Shown here: piece by piece, positions 36,626 to 46,087 of the stretch
How positions within the stretch are numbered: the first letter of the stretch is position 1
Layout of the letters: each line of letters opens with the position of its first letter
Source of the DNA: Indolivaga capnocytophagoides DSM 22835
GTDB lineage: Bacteria; Bacteroidota; Bacteroidia; Bacteroidales; Dysgonomonadaceae
NCBI RefSeq assembly: GCF_000426485.1
Contig: NZ_AUFL01000013.1
Span: forward strand, 108,570-172,569
DNA: 64,000 nt
Reading direction: 5' to 3'
Translations under genes and position numbers: made by a program
Notes under the pieces: generated by a model
The model's database searches: none
What the model saw: the letters and a program-made list of their open reading frames with translations, nothing else
Told to the model about the DNA's origin: nothing

Positions 36626-39280
36626 TTAGAATTTTACTTTCAATGATGCGGTATAAGTACGACCGAAAGCATACAAAACACCTACATTTTCCCAGCTGCT
36701 ACCACCTTCAGTACGAGCATTGTAGTCCATTGCATCTGTAATGTATTCTTGGTTTAGGACATTATTTACATTACCGGTAAGTGCAGCATCTAGCGTTCCG
36801 ATTTTGAACTTATAATTTACTCTGGCATCAAGTTGACCTGCACTAGGAATTTTCCAAGGACTGTAATATTTATATGTTCCTCCGGCGTTGGGCATTGTTA
36901 TTTTAAAATCGGCGTAGTTGTTTGCAAAGTGTGTATAATCGAGTCCTAGAGTAAGCTTTTCGTCAAATATCTTATAACTTGCACCTAAGGCAAATGTTGT
37001 TTGAGCTGAGTTTCCTACACGTACACCTTTCATATCCACAAAGAACGATTTGTGCTCTTCTCCATCCGCCAAGGGGGTGTTGCCATCATTGGTTGCTTGA
37101 CCTGTACTCATATAAGCATATCCGGTAGCTTTGCTGTCCCAGATCCAGTCTCCTAATGAAAGCATACCTGTGATTTCGAGATTGCGGATTGGTTTTGCTA
37201 CAAAGTCAAGTTCAATACCTTGGTGACGGGCATTTATACCACTCATATTTACGAATGAATTAAGGTCGTTGCCTAAAGTCGAAACCATAGTTTTATTCAT
37301 CCACTTAGTGTAATATACATTCAGGTTTGCTGATAAATATTTCGAACGGTATCCATATCCAACTTCAGCAGAAAACAGTTTTTCGTTGATTGCATCTTTA
37401 TTAACAGAATTGCTTGTGTGGATATTGGTAAAGTACCCACCGCTCATAAATGGAGCTCGAGAAATATACCCTGTATTAAAGAATACATTGTGTTCTTCTG
37501 TCAGATTATAATTAGCTCCACCTTTAACATTGAATCCTAAGAATGTTTTAGAATCTGATTTCTGATTTTCCTTACTATAATAGTAACGATCTTTTTTCCA
37601 GTAAGTACTTCCTGATGCTGCTCCCGAGATGAATACACTTAAGGCATCTTTATTGTATTCGGCTTGCGCGAATACCCCGTTTTGAGAAACATACCCTGTA
37701 TTGTCACGGTATACAATATCACCAACTTTTAATTTTTGGTTTTTATAATCATTGGACAAATTTGGCCAATTTTGATCTTTTATGTTAGCGCGTTGTGGAT
37801 CGATATAAAAATCACCACCCATCAAGTCTACAATTTTACTATCATGAAGACCTGCATAGTAACGAACATCAATACCTCCGTAGAAGTCGATGTTATCACT
37901 TAGTTTAGTAGTATAAGTAGAAAGAAGTCCAGCCCAAAAATGATTGTTACGCGATTCGGTCAAAATAGCTTCTGAACCATTATCTCTCGCCTTGTTGCTG
38001 TTGAATAAATCAGTATAATCTCTATAACCTGTTGTACTTCTATAGCCCAGGTTTAGGTGTCCATTTGAAGAGTCGGTTCCATATAGACCATTGTAATTAG
38101 AACCACGCCAAGCACGTCCGGCTCCATCACCGATGGATACGTATGCAACATTTGATAAGCTTGATTTATCGTTGATTGTCCAATAGTGATTCAACGATAT
38201 CTGAGGCTTATTATAGCGGTTACGGTTTGAATTAATACGTTCTCCTTGTGGTCCAAATCCGTAAGTAGGATTAAATTTATATCCATCTTTTTGTTGCGCC
38301 CATTCTTTTATTGTAAGATAGTCGCTATTATAACGTTGGTTGTGCCATTGAGGTGACCCGAAAGCTGTGAATGACAATTGGTGGTTATCGTTGATTATCT
38401 TAGAGATATTGACGAACCAAGTGTAAGCTTCGAATTCAGTACCCATAACGTATCCGTCTCCCCAGTTTTTAGAGCCAAGTAAGGTCATGGCCCAACCACT
38501 TTTTGAAAGTCCAGTCGATACACTAAATGCTAATTTATTGTAATTGTCATTACCTAGTCCGTAAGAAACGAAACCTCCTTTGGTTGTGTCTGTCGATTTG
38601 GTTACAATATTAATTGTACCCCCAACAGACGGAGCAGCTACTTTAGATGCACCAAGTCCGCGTTGTACCTGCATTGAGCGAGTTACTTCCGACAGACCTG
38701 CCCAGTTAGACCAGTAAACTCCACCCCATTCCATGTCGTTGACCGGAACGCCATTCACCATAACTGCTATGTTTGCAGATTGGAATCCACGAAGAGCTAT
38801 ACGAGAATCTCCGTATCCTCCCCCTTGTTTGGTGGCATATACCCCGGGAGTCGATTTTAATATTTCAGGGAATTCCTGAGAACTTAATTTGGTTTCGAGC
38901 ATTTCGGGTTCGATAACCGAAATTGCTACCGGTGTTTTACGTCTGATAGCGATGGATGATGTAACTACCACATCTTTAAGTCCGATCGCATCACTTTCCA
39001 TTTCTATTGTACCTAAATCGGCGGCAGCATCAAGTTTCATGCTCTTGTATCCGACATAAGTAATGTCTAGTTTGCCGGATACTGATGTAACCTTGATGAT
39101 GAAAGATCCGTCAAGATCAGTTGATGTTCCGGTTTTAGCCACTTCAGAAAATACAGATACTCCGATTAGTGGTTCTTTAGTGTCTTTGTCAATTATCTTA
39201 CCCTTGATCGTTGTTTGGGCAAAGGCTGAAATTGAACAAAATAAAACAGCAAAAAGCAGAAAAGATAGTTTTCTCCTCAT
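36626..39280 (-). CDS. TonB-dependent outer-membrane receptor
   Basis: An 884-residue outer-membrane importer. I place the start at ATG 39280 (signal peptide MRRKLSFLLFAVLFCSISAF); an upstream extension is not family-like. A carboxypeptidase-regulatory-like domain (about 24-100) begins TTIKGKIIDKDTKEPLIGVS, then a TonB-box-like stretch (LKDVVVTSS), the plug (EILKSTPGVYATKQGGGYGD, RIALRGFQ) and a beta-barrel ending TASLKVKF. It is shorter than typical SusC (about 1000). The transported ligand is unknown. A lipoprotein follows directly. Confidence 0.93.
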   Translation of the reverse strand: MRRKLSFLLFAVLFCSISAFAQTTIKGKIIDKDTKEPLIGVSVFSEVAKTGTSTDLDGSFIIKVTSVSGKLDITYVGYKSMKLDAAADLGTIEMESDAIGLKDVVVTSSIAIRRKTPVAISVIEPEMLETKLSSQEFPEILKSTPGVYATKQGGGYGDSRIALRGFQSANIAVMVNGVPVNDMEWGGVYWSNWAGLSEVTRSMQVQRGLGASKVAAPSVGGTINIVTKSTDTTKGGFVSYGLGNDNYNKLAFSVSTGLSKSGWAMTLLGSKNWGDGYVMGTEFEAYTWFVNISKIINDNHQLSFTAFGSPQWHNQRYNSDYLTIKEWAQQKDGYKFNPTYGFGPQGERINSNRNRYNKPQISLNHYWTINDKSSLSNVAYVSIGDGAGRAWRGSNYNGLYGTDSSNGHLNLGYRSTTGYRDYTDLFNSNKARDNGSEAILTESRNNHFWAGLLSTYTTKLSDNIDFYGGIDVRYYAGLHDSKIVDLMGGDFYIDPQRANIKDQNWPNLSNDYKNQKLKVGDIVYRDNTGYVSQNGVFAQAEYNKDALSVFISGAASGSTYWKKDRYYYSKENQKSDSKTFLGFNVKGGANYNLTEEHNVFFNTGYISRAPFMSGGYFTNIHTSNSVNKDAINEKLFSAEVGYGYRSKYLSANLNVYYTKWMNKTMVSTLGNDLNSFVNMSGINARHQGIELDFVAKPIRNLEITGMLSLGDWIWDSKATGYAYMSTGQATNDGNTPLADGEEHKSFFVDMKGVRVGNSAQTTFALGASYKIFDEKLTLGLDYTHFANNYADFKITMPNAGGTYKYYSPWKIPSAGQLDARVNYKFKIGTLDAALTGNVNNVLNQEYITDAMDYNARTEGGSSWENVGVLYAFGRTYTASLKVKF

Positions 39281-39564
39281 GATAATTTCAGATAGTTTAA
39301 ATATTAAATAATGTGATGATTTTGTTCTGGTCAGATTGCGGTGTAAAGAAAGTGTGTGTTCTTTACCCGTTTGAATATTTATATGTGACCATAAGCAACT
39401 CATTAGATTCAGGTTAAGACGAGATAGAATTTTCGTCGATACAGGTTTCTCATGAGAAAATGCTTCTCACAAGCAGCGCAAAGGCAAATGCCTAATAACA
39501 AAAAACAACTCAACAGGGAGAAATAACTCCACATAATAATCACTTATAGTATATAAATATGTAA
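39281..39564 (-). other. long leader of the TonB receptor gene with alternative hairpins
   Basis: A minus-strand -7 box (TACCTTTG, 39572-39565) would give a leader of about 280 nt. It contains AGGC/GCCT (39482-39493), GGAG/CTCC (39517-39530) and a TTCTCA-TGAGAA-TTCTCA trio (39447-39469), in which the middle segment can pair with either neighbour. No known riboswitch is recognised. Confidence 0.35.
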
Positions 39565-39604
39565 CAAAGGTAAGATATTTTATATTTAATAATAAATAAA
39601 TCAT

Positions 39605-39716
39605 AAAAAAAACGCCGACTGGTTAATAAATTTAACAGACAAGCTTTATGCGTATCTGGAGTCGGTTGTGATATTATTGATAAAAAAACCTCCGATTGAT
39701 TTTGGTTCTGTATCGG
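39605..39716 (-). terminator. two tandem terminator-like hairpins on the minus strand
   Basis: CCGAT/ATCGG arms (39692-39696, 39712-39716) with a minus-strand T-run (39688-39682), then CCGACT/AGTCGG arms (39615-39620, 39660-39665) with another T-run (39612-39605). No minus-strand gene lies just upstream, so they may shield the TonB gene from antisense transcription. Confidence 0.4.
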
Positions 39717-39751
39717 CGTGTCGAACTGTGCAATTTTATTTATATCGAAAT

Positions 39752-39782
39752 TTTGTTTTTATAGCTGAAAATTATATCTTTG
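39752..39782 (+). promoter_or_regulatory. rpsU promoter
   Basis: TTTG (39752-39755), 19 nt, then TATCTTTG (39775-39782), a full match to the Bacteroides consensus. It gives a leader of about 165 nt before rpsU. Confidence 0.75.
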
Positions 39783-39954
39783 CACTCCGAAAATGAAGGG
39801 AGGTTTTGATTAAAACTTAAATAGACATATATAAAGTTATAACCGTTCTTACATATACTAAGGTGTGTGTAGGAAATGTGATTTGCATTATATGCAGATT
39901 CACAGCTAATCAAAACAAATTTCATTTATAAAAAACGAATTAAAACAAAAAATC

Positions 39955-40146
39955 ATGATAGTAGTTCCAATTAAAGAAGGTGAAAACATCGAAAAAGCAT
40001 TAAAAAAATTCAAAAGAAAATTTGAAAAAACAGGCGTTGTAAAAGAATTACGTCGTCGTCAAGCTTTCGAAAAACCTTCAATCACAAATAGAAAGCAAAA
40101 AATACATGCTGTTTATGTACAAAAACTTCAACAAACAGAAGAATAA
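39955..40146 (+). CDS. rpsU: 30S ribosomal protein S21
   Basis: A 63-residue basic protein of the small subunit platform, near the anti-Shine-Dalgarno end of 16S rRNA. The family pattern is clear: MIVVPIKEGENIEKALKKFK, then RKFEKTGVVKELRRRQAFEK. Length is typical. In Bacteroidota S21 is one of the proteins reported to help sequester the anti-SD. It leads the Xer-type recombinase and hpf genes. Confidence 0.97.
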   Translation: MIVVPIKEGENIEKALKKFKRKFEKTGVVKELRRRQAFEKPSITNRKQKIHAVYVQKLQQTEE

Positions 40147-40207
40147 TTAAATTTGTATTTGTAACAGTGTTTTCCTAACTTCGTCATCAACCAAAGTAAT
40201 ATAGGGT

Positions 40208-41092
40208 ATGACGATTGTGGAAAAATATATAAGCTATCTCCGTTATGAGAAGAATTACTCTTCGCATACGGAGATTTCTTATTCTACAGACCTGATGCAG
40301 TTTGCGGATTATCTCGAACGTAATTATCCTGAATATGCTTTGGAAACCGTTGATGGAGATATTGTCAGGGCATGGATTATGTCGTTGATGGGGCATAAAA
40401 ATACAGCCCGTTCTGTAAACCGGAAACTGAGTTCTTTGAAATCGTTTTACCGTTATCTGCAACGTATGGGGGAAATAACATCCAATCCGATGAAAAGGAT
40501 TGCGGGACCCAAGGCAAAAAAGCCAATTCCTTCGTTTATTAATTACAACGATATGGAGAAAGTACTCGATATTGATGTTCCTGATGACGATTATGAAGCG
40601 TTTAGAGATAAAGTTATTCTAGAACTGTTCTATGTAACCGGTATGCGGCGAGCAGAGCTGATTGGGTTAAAAGATGTTGATATCGATTTTTTTGCAGGAA
40701 ACATCCGGGTTACCGGAAAGCGTAATAAACAGCGCATTATCCCCATCAGTAAGCGGACAATCGAGCTGTTGGAGCGATATCTGGAGGTTAGATGCGAAAT
40801 ATTTGAGAACCAAACCGAGACTTTCTTTGTTAGAAAAGACGGAGAACCCATATATCCAATGCTGGTGCATCGTGTGGTGACAAGCCATCTCAGGTGGATA
40901 CCGACTTTGACCAAGGCAAGCCCTCACGTATTGAGGCATTCGTTTGCGACAGGAATGCTAAATAACGGGGCGGATATAAATGCAGTGAAGGAATTGCTGG
41001 GGCATTCGAGCTTAGCTTCGACAGAGATTTATACACATACATCGTTTGATGAACTAAAGAAAATTTATAATAAAGCTCATCCTCGAGCATAA
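40208..41092 (+). CDS. XerC/XerD-type tyrosine recombinase
   Basis: A 294-residue site-specific recombinase of the type that resolves chromosome dimers at dif. An N-terminal core-binding SAM-like domain (1-90) is followed by the catalytic domain with Arg147 (VTGMRRAEL), His240 and Arg243 (SPHVLRHSFATGM), His266 (LLGHSSLASTEIYTH) and the nucleophile Tyr275. Its housekeeping context (rpsU, hpf, tuf) favours a chromosomal Xer protein over a mobile integrase. XerC and XerD cannot be told apart here. Confidence 0.93.
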   Translation: MTIVEKYISYLRYEKNYSSHTEISYSTDLMQFADYLERNYPEYALETVDGDIVRAWIMSLMGHKNTARSVNRKLSSLKSFYRYLQRMGEITSNPMKRIAGPKAKKPIPSFINYNDMEKVLDIDVPDDDYEAFRDKVILELFYVTGMRRAELIGLKDVDIDFFAGNIRVTGKRNKQRIIPISKRTIELLERYLEVRCEIFENQTETFFVRKDGEPIYPMLVHRVVTSHLRWIPTLTKASPHVLRHSFATGMLNNGADINAVKELLGHSSLASTEIYTHTSFDELKKIYNKAHPRA

Positions 41093-41126
41093 GTGTAAAC
41101 AACCAATAATAAAGGAGGAATTTATC

Positions 41127-41423
41127 ATGAACATTAACATTCAATCGCTGCACTTTGATGCAACTGACAAACTGAAAGAGTTTATCCAAAAGAAAGTAAC
41201 TAAACTAGAAAAATATTCAGACGATATATTAACAGCCGAAGTGATACTGAAGGTGGTGAAACCTGAGACAAAGATGAATAAAGAGGCTTCAATTAAATTG
41301 AATGTGAAAAACGACGACCTGTTTGCGAGTAAGGTGGCCGAAAGTTTCGAAGAAGCAATAGATATATGTACCGAAGCTCTCGAAAAACAATTGGTAAAAT
41401 ATAAAGAAAAAGCAAAGAGCTAA
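41127..41423 (+). CDS. hpf: ribosome hibernation promoting factor (short type)
   Basis: A 98-residue S30AE/HPF protein that binds the 30S decoding site and promotes inactive 100S ribosomes in stationary phase. MNINIQSLHFDATDKLKEFI and the beta strand TAEVILKVVKPE match. It lacks the long-form C-terminal dimerisation domain. An unusually good ribosome-binding site (AAAGGAGGAA) lies upstream of the ATG for this phylum. A strong terminator follows. Confidence 0.94.
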   Translation: MNINIQSLHFDATDKLKEFIQKKVTKLEKYSDDILTAEVILKVVKPETKMNKEASIKLNVKNDDLFASKVAESFEEAIDICTEALEKQLVKYKEKAKS

Positions 41424-41444
41424 TAAGTAACAATATAAATAGGG

Positions 41445-41478
41445 CTGCCGGACAAGAAAAATGTCCGGCAGTTTTTTT
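41445..41478 (+). terminator. intrinsic terminator after hpf
   Basis: A 10-bp GC-rich perfect stem (41445-41454 with 41462-41471) and seven T residues. Confidence 0.92.
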
Positions 41479-41616
41479 GAAGATTAAAGAGGCCGGTATT
41501 TTAAAAATTCAGCCTTTTTTAGTGGTATATCTAAACTATTATACCTTTCTTTGTACAACCAAAAATGCGATATCCGCTAAAATGTCGCTGCGAAGAAAAA
41601 TAAATTTGCAGAACTG

Positions 41617-41647
41617 TTGCGATTATAAAAAATAATATCTATTTTTG
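41617..41647 (+). promoter_or_regulatory. promoter of the tRNA-tuf operon
   Basis: TTG (41617-41619), 20 nt, then TATTTTTG (41640-41647), about 70 nt before the first tRNA. Confidence 0.7.
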
Positions 41648-41717
41648 TCGCCGTTTCGCACAAATTACAAAGTCGAAACAGCGCTTTGTTCTCTGTAACA
41701 ATGAAATATTGAAAGAT

Positions 41718-41791
41718 GCCTCTTTAGCTCAGCTGGCCAGAGCACGTGATTTGTAATCTCGGGGTCGTTGGTTCGAATCCGACAAGAGGCT
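41718..41791 (+). tRNA. tRNA-Thr (anticodon TGT)
   Basis: Acceptor arms GCCTCTT and AAGAGGC. The anticodon stem-loop GTGATTTGTAATCTC carries TGT. T-arm GGTTCGAATCC. First of four tRNAs before tuf. Confidence 0.96.
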
Positions 41792-41833
41792 CAAAAAAAT
41801 AAACAGATTAAAATCTGTTTGTAAAGAGAAAAT

Positions 41834-41916
41834 GGGCAGTTACCAGAGTGGCCAAATGGGTCTGACTGTAACTCAGATAGCGTAAGCTTACGGTGGTTCG
41901 AATCCATCACTGCCCA
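41834..41916 (+). tRNA. tRNA-Tyr (anticodon GTA)
   Basis: Acceptor arms GGGCAGT and ACTGCCC. The anticodon loop CTGTAAC carries GTA. A class II long variable arm (AGCGTAAGCTTACG region) is present. Confidence 0.95.
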
Positions 41917-41922
41917 CTCTTT

Positions 41923-41995
41923 GCGGAAGTAGCTCAGTTGATAGAGCATCAGCCTTCCAAGCTGAGGGTCGCGGGTTTGAACCCCGTCTTCCGCT
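41923..41995 (+). tRNA. tRNA-Gly (anticodon TCC)
   Basis: Acceptor arms GCGGAAG and CTTCCGC. CAGCCTTCCAAGCTG carries TCC. T-arm GGGTTTGAACCCC. Confidence 0.96.
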
Positions 41996-42001
41996 CTGTT
42001 C

Positions 42002-42073
<72 letters not shown>

Positions 42074-42189
42074 CAAAGATTGCCGATAAGCAATTTGCGT
42101 AGAGGCTAGAGTTTTTTTTGAGATGCAGTAGCATCCTGATAAACGGAAAAAATAAATAAGCAATCATTAATTAATAAGTACATTTTATT

Positions 42190-43377
42190 ATGGCAAAAGA
42201 ACATTTTAACCGGTCGAAACCACACGTAAATATCGGTACAATCGGTCACGTAGACCACGGTAAAACTACTCTTACTGCTGCCATCACAAAAGTATTGGCA
42301 GACGCAGGTCTTTCTGAAGCTAAATCTTTTGATCAAATCGATAACGCTCCTGAAGAAAAAGAACGTGGTATCACAATCAATACATCTCACGTAGAATATC
42401 AAACAGCTAACCGTCACTACGCTCACGTTGACTGTCCAGGTCACGCTGACTACGTAAAGAACATGGTTACTGGAGCAGCTCAAATGGACGGTGCTATCAT
42501 CGTAGTTGCTGCAACTGATGGTCCTATGCCTCAAACTCGTGAGCACATCCTTCTAGCTCGTCAGGTAAACGTTCCTCGTCTAGTTGTTTTCATGAACAAA
42601 TGCGATATCGTTGAAGACGAAGAAATGTTAGAACTAGTTGAATTGGAAATGAGAGAACTTCTTTCATTCTACGAATTCGACGGTGACAATACTCCAGTTA
42701 TCCGTGGATCAGCTCTAGGAGCACTAAACGGTGTTGAACCTTGGGTAAGTCAGGTAATGGAACTTATGAATGCTGTTGATACATGGATTCCACTTCCTCC
42801 ACGTGATGTTGATAAACCATTCCTTATGCCAGTTGAAGACGTATTCTCGATCACCGGTCGTGGTACAGTAGCAACAGGACGTATCGAAACTGGTATCATC
42901 AAAACAGGTGAAGAAGTTCAGATCATTGGTCTTGGATCAGAAGGTAAAAAATCAGTTGTTACAGGAGTTGAAATGTTCCGTAAGATTCTTGACGAAGGTC
43001 AAGCTGGTGACAACGTAGGTCTTCTACTTCGTGGTGTTGATAAAGAAGAAATCAAACGTGGTATGGTGATCACTCACCCAGGAAAAGTAACACCTCACAC
43101 TAAATTCAAAGCTGAGGTTTATATCCTTAAGAAAGAAGAAGGTGGTCGTCACACTCCATTCCACAACAAATATCGTCCTCAGTTCTATATCCGTACATTG
43201 GACGTAACAGGTGAAATCTCTCTTCCAGAAGGAACAGATATGGTAATGCCTGGTGATAACTTGACAATTACTGTAGAACTTATCTATCCAGTAGCATGTA
43301 GCGTAGGTTTACGTTTCGCTATCCGTGAAGGTGGACGTACAGTAGGTGCTGGTCAGATCACAGAAATCGTAGAATAA
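42190..43377 (+). CDS. tuf: translation elongation factor Tu
   Basis: A 395-residue GTPase that delivers aminoacyl-tRNA to the ribosome. G motifs are intact: GHVDHGKT (G1), [12 protein letters not shown] (G2), DCPGHADY (G3) and NKCD (G4). Domains 2 and 3 are complete, with [11 protein letters not shown] and [13 protein letters not shown]. Codon use is visibly biased to a small set, as expected for a highly expressed gene. It sits downstream of four tRNA genes with which it is probably co-transcribed. Confidence 0.98.
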   Translation: MAKEHFNRSKPHVNIGTIGHVDHGKTTLTAAITKVLADAGLSEAKSFDQIDNAPEEKERGITINTSHVEYQTANRHYAHVDCPGHADYVKNMVTGAAQMDGAIIVVAATDGPMPQTREHILLARQVNVPRLVVFMNKCDIVEDEEMLELVELEMRELLSFYEFDGDNTPVIRGSALGALNGVEPWVSQVMELMNAVDTWIPLPPRDVDKPFLMPVEDVFSITGRGTVATGRIETGIIKTGEEVQIIGLGSEGKKSVVTGVEMFRKILDEGQAGDNVGLLLRGVDKEEIKRGMVITHPGKVTPHTKFKAEVYILKKEEGGRHTPFHNKYRPQFYIRTLDVTGEISLPEGTDMVMPGDNLTITVELIYPVACSVGLRFAIREGGRTVGAGQITEIVE

Positions 43378-43398
43378 TTTTTATTATCTAAGATATAA

Positions 43399-43427
43399 AG
43401 CCTAGCCGGCTGAAATATTGCCGGCTT
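43399..43427 (+). other. hairpin after tuf
   Basis: AGCCGGC (43404-43410) pairs with GCCGGCT (43420-43426). There is no T-run, so this may be an RNA processing or stability element between tuf and tRNA-Trp rather than a terminator. Confidence 0.5.
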
Positions 43428-43432
43428 AATCT

Positions 43433-43505
43433 ACGGGTTTAGCTCAGTTGGTAGAGCACTGGTCTCCAAAACCAGGTGTCGGGAGTTCGAGTCTCTCAAC
43501 CCGTG
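43433..43505 (+). tRNA. tRNA-Trp (anticodon CCA)
   Basis: Acceptor arms ACGGGTT and AACCCGT with discriminator G. CTGGTCTCCAAAACCAG carries CCA. It lies 17 bases before secE. Confidence 0.96.
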
Positions 43506-43522
43506 CAAATCTCATTTGGATA

Positions 43523-43714
43523 ATGAAAAAAATAATTCAATACATAAAAGATTCATATAACGAACTTGTACACAAGGTTTCTTGGCCTACCAGGGCCGAA
43601 CTTACCAGTAGTGCGCTAGTTGTCATGGTTGCTTCCTTTATCATGGCATTAGTTGTGTTTGGTGTAGACTCGTTGTTTGAATGGGGCTTGAAGTATTTCT
43701 ACGGCATTGTTTAA
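43523..43714 (+). CDS. secE: preprotein translocase subunit SecE
   Basis: A 63-residue inner-membrane subunit of SecYEG. The start is ATG 43523 (MKKIIQYIKDSYNEL); a longer frame reads back through tRNA-Trp and is not real. The amphipathic motif NELVHKVSWPTRAEL and a single transmembrane helix (about 33-53) match short SecE forms. nusG follows after 18 bases, the usual order. Confidence 0.94.
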   Translation: MKKIIQYIKDSYNELVHKVSWPTRAELTSSALVVMVASFIMALVVFGVDSLFEWGLKYFYGIV

Positions 43715-43732
43715 TCTCCTCAATTTGTTAAA

Positions 43733-44278
43733 ATGACTGAAATCGAAAAGAAATGGTACGTACTACGTGCTGTTAGTGGAAAAGAAAATAAGGTCAAAGA
43801 ATATCTTGAGGCAGAGATGAAGAAGACCGAGTTAGGAAAATACATCTCTCAAGTTCTTATCCCTACCGAGAAAACTTATATCATGCGTAACGGAAAGAAG
43901 GTGCTTAAAGAAAAAGCGTATCTTCCTGGTTATATTCTGATAGAAGCAGCTTTGGTCGGGGAAGTTGTGCACGAACTGCGCAACATTAATTATGTTGCAG
44001 GGTTTCTTCCCGATGCAGCCAATCCACAACCATTGCGACAATCTGAGGTTAACCGCATTTTGGGAACAATGGATGAGTTGGAAGAGCAGACAGAAGAAAT
44101 GGATGTTCAGTACATTGTTGGTGAAACCGTAAAGGTAACCAACGGACCATTCAACGGATTCTCCGGTATTATCGAAGAGGTAAATGCCGAGAAAAAGAAA
44201 CTCAAAGTGATGGTAAAGATATTCGGACGGAAAACTCCGCTCGAATTGAATTACATGCAAGTCGAAAAAGAACAATAA
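43733..44278 (+). CDS. nusG: transcription termination/antitermination factor NusG
   Basis: A 181-residue RNA polymerase elongation factor linking transcription to Rho and the ribosome. The NGN domain occupies 1-115 (KWYVLRAVSGKENKVKEYLE, YLPGYILIEA) and the KOW domain the end (VKVTNGPFNGFSGIIEEVNA, MVKIFGRKTPLEL). Canonical place between secE and rplK. Confidence 0.96.
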   Translation: MTEIEKKWYVLRAVSGKENKVKEYLEAEMKKTELGKYISQVLIPTEKTYIMRNGKKVLKEKAYLPGYILIEAALVGEVVHELRNINYVAGFLPDAANPQPLRQSEVNRILGTMDELEEQTEEMDVQYIVGETVKVTNGPFNGFSGIIEEVNAEKKKLKVMVKIFGRKTPLELNYMQVEKEQ

Positions 44279-44353
44279 ATATATTTGGTTACGCATAATT
44301 ATTTATTGCTCTATCTACCAGTTTTAAACAAAAACTAAAAATTTAAAACAAAA

Positions 44354-44797
44354 ATGGCTAAAGAAATTGCTGGACAATTGAAATTACAAATTAAAGGCGG
44401 TGCAGCAAATCCATCACCTCCCGTAGGACCTGCTTTAGGTTCTAAAGGGATCAATATTATGGATTTTTGCAAGCAATTTAATGCCAGAACTCAAGACAAA
44501 GCAGGAAAGATTCTTCCAGTAGTAATTACTTACTATGCAGATAAATCTTTTGACTTTATAATCAAAAACCCTCCTGTAGCAGTACAACTTCTTGAGATCA
44601 CAAAGCTTAAAAGCGGATCTGCAGAGCCAAATCGTAAAAAAGTATCTGAAATAACTTGGGAACAAGTTCGCGTTATCGCAGAAGATAAAATGAACGATTT
44701 GAACTGTTTCACAGTCGAATCAGCAATGAAGATGGTTGCCGGAACAGCTCGTAGCATGGGGATCACAGTAAAAGGGGCTTTCCCAAATAATAATTAA
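44354..44797 (+). CDS. rplK: 50S ribosomal protein L11
   Basis: A 147-residue protein of the GTPase-associated centre. [20 protein letters not shown] is the N-terminal signature with the conserved prolines, and the RNA-binding C-terminus ends [12 protein letters not shown]. Length is typical (about 142-147). It is followed by rplA after 17 bases. Confidence 0.98.
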   Translation: MAKEIAGQLKLQIKGGAANPSPPVGPALGSKGINIMDFCKQFNARTQDKAGKILPVVITYYADKSFDFIIKNPPVAVQLLEITKLKSGSAEPNRKKVSEITWEQVRVIAEDKMNDLNCFTVESAMKMVAGTARSMGITVKGAFPNNN

Positions 44798-44814
44798 TTA
44801 ACTTCAATTGAGAA

Positions 44815-45513
44815 ATGGGTAAACTGACAAAAAATCAAAAGTTAGCTTTCAGCAAAATTGAAGCAGGGAAATCTTATTCACTGACAGACGCATCACAACT
44901 TGTAAAAGATATTACTTCTTCGAAATTTGATGCATCTGTAGACGTAGATGTACGTCTTGGTGTTGATCCTCGTAAAGCTAACCAAATGGTGAGAGGTGTT
45001 GTATCTCTGCCACACGGAACAGGAAAGCAAGTGAGAGTTCTTGTATTATGTGCACCTGACGCTGAAGCTGCAGCTAAAGAAGCTGGAGCAGACTACGTAG
45101 GTTTGGACGAATATATCGAAAAAATAAAAGGTGGTTGGACTGATATCGATGTGATCATCACACAACCTGCTATCATGGGTAAAATCGGTGCTTTGGGACG
45201 TGTTCTAGGACCTCGCGGTCTTATGCCTAACCCTAAAAGTGGTACTGTAACTGTTGATGTTGCTAAAGCCGTGACAGAAGTGAAATCTGGTAAAATCGAC
45301 TTCAAAGTAGACAAAACAGGTATTATCCATGCATCTATCGGTAAAGTATCATTTTCTGCTGATCAGATCAAAGATAATGCGAAAGAATTTATCAATACGC
45401 TTATCAAATTGAAACCTTCTTCAGCAAAAGGTACCTATGTGAAGAGTGTATTTCTTTCAAGTACTATGAGTCCGGGTATTAAAATCGACCCTAAATCAGT
45501 AGACGAAAACTAA
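44815..45513 (+). CDS. rplA: 50S ribosomal protein L1
   Basis: A 232-residue L1-stalk protein that binds 23S rRNA near the E site and often represses its own rplKA messenger. [40 protein letters not shown] and [14 protein letters not shown], the family signature, are present. In the 16-base gap before rplJ no separate promoter is visible. Confidence 0.98.
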   Translation: MGKLTKNQKLAFSKIEAGKSYSLTDASQLVKDITSSKFDASVDVDVRLGVDPRKANQMVRGVVSLPHGTGKQVRVLVLCAPDAEAAAKEAGADYVGLDEYIEKIKGGWTDIDVIITQPAIMGKIGALGRVLGPRGLMPNPKSGTVTVDVAKAVTEVKSGKIDFKVDKTGIIHASIGKVSFSADQIKDNAKEFINTLIKLKPSSAKGTYVKSVFLSSTMSPGIKIDPKSVDEN

Positions 45514-45529
45514 TTAAAACTACGGAATT

Positions 45530-46042
45530 ATGAGAAAGGAAGATAAAAGCACTATTATAAGTACTATCGCTGAAACGGTAAAAGAATATGATTTCTTCTA
45601 CTTGACAGATGTTTCGACTCTTAATGCTGCTAAAACTAGCGAACTAAGAGCAGAATGCTACAAGAGCGATATTAAGCTGATGGTTGTAAAAAACACCTTG
45701 TTGCAAAAAGCATTAGAATCATTAGATACAGACTTTACAGAGTTGATCCCAACTCTTAAAGGAAATACTGCTATCATGTTTACTAATACTGCTAATGCAC
45801 CTGCTAAATTATTAGATAAATATAGCAAAGAAGGTATTCCTGCATTGAAAGCTGCTTACGTACAAGAAAGCTTCTATATAGGAAAAGATAACTTGAAAGC
45901 ATTAGTAAATATCAAGAGCAAAGAAGAACTTCTTGGAGATGTTATCGGATTGTTACAATCTCCTATCAAGAACGTTGTATCGGCTCTACAATCTGGTGGT
46001 AACACCATTCATGGAGTACTTGAGACTCTATCTAACAGATAA
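45530..46042 (+). CDS. rplJ: 50S ribosomal protein L10
   Basis: A 170-residue stalk base protein that holds the L7/L12 dimers. The N-terminal RNA-binding part includes AAKTSELRAECYKSDIKLMV and KNTLLQKALES, and the C-terminal helix anchors L12. In many bacteria L10-L12 represses translation through the rplJ leader; here the gap is only 16 bases, so such a leader would have to lie in rplA. Confidence 0.96.
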   Translation: MRKEDKSTIISTIAETVKEYDFFYLTDVSTLNAAKTSELRAECYKSDIKLMVVKNTLLQKALESLDTDFTELIPTLKGNTAIMFTNTANAPAKLLDKYSKEGIPALKAAYVQESFYIGKDNLKALVNIKSKEELLGDVIGLLQSPIKNVVSALQSGGNTIHGVLETLSNR

Positions 46043-46087
46043 TTTTTTAATAAAAGAAGTAATAACAATTTTAATACATACAAAAAA

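Noticed and set aside
39740..39925. Minus-strand frame opposite the rpsU leader
   Set aside because: It overlaps the strong rpsU promoter and has no protein-like features.
40208..41092. Xer-type recombinase as evidence for a second mobile element
   Set aside because: It sits in a conserved housekeeping context between rpsU and hpf.
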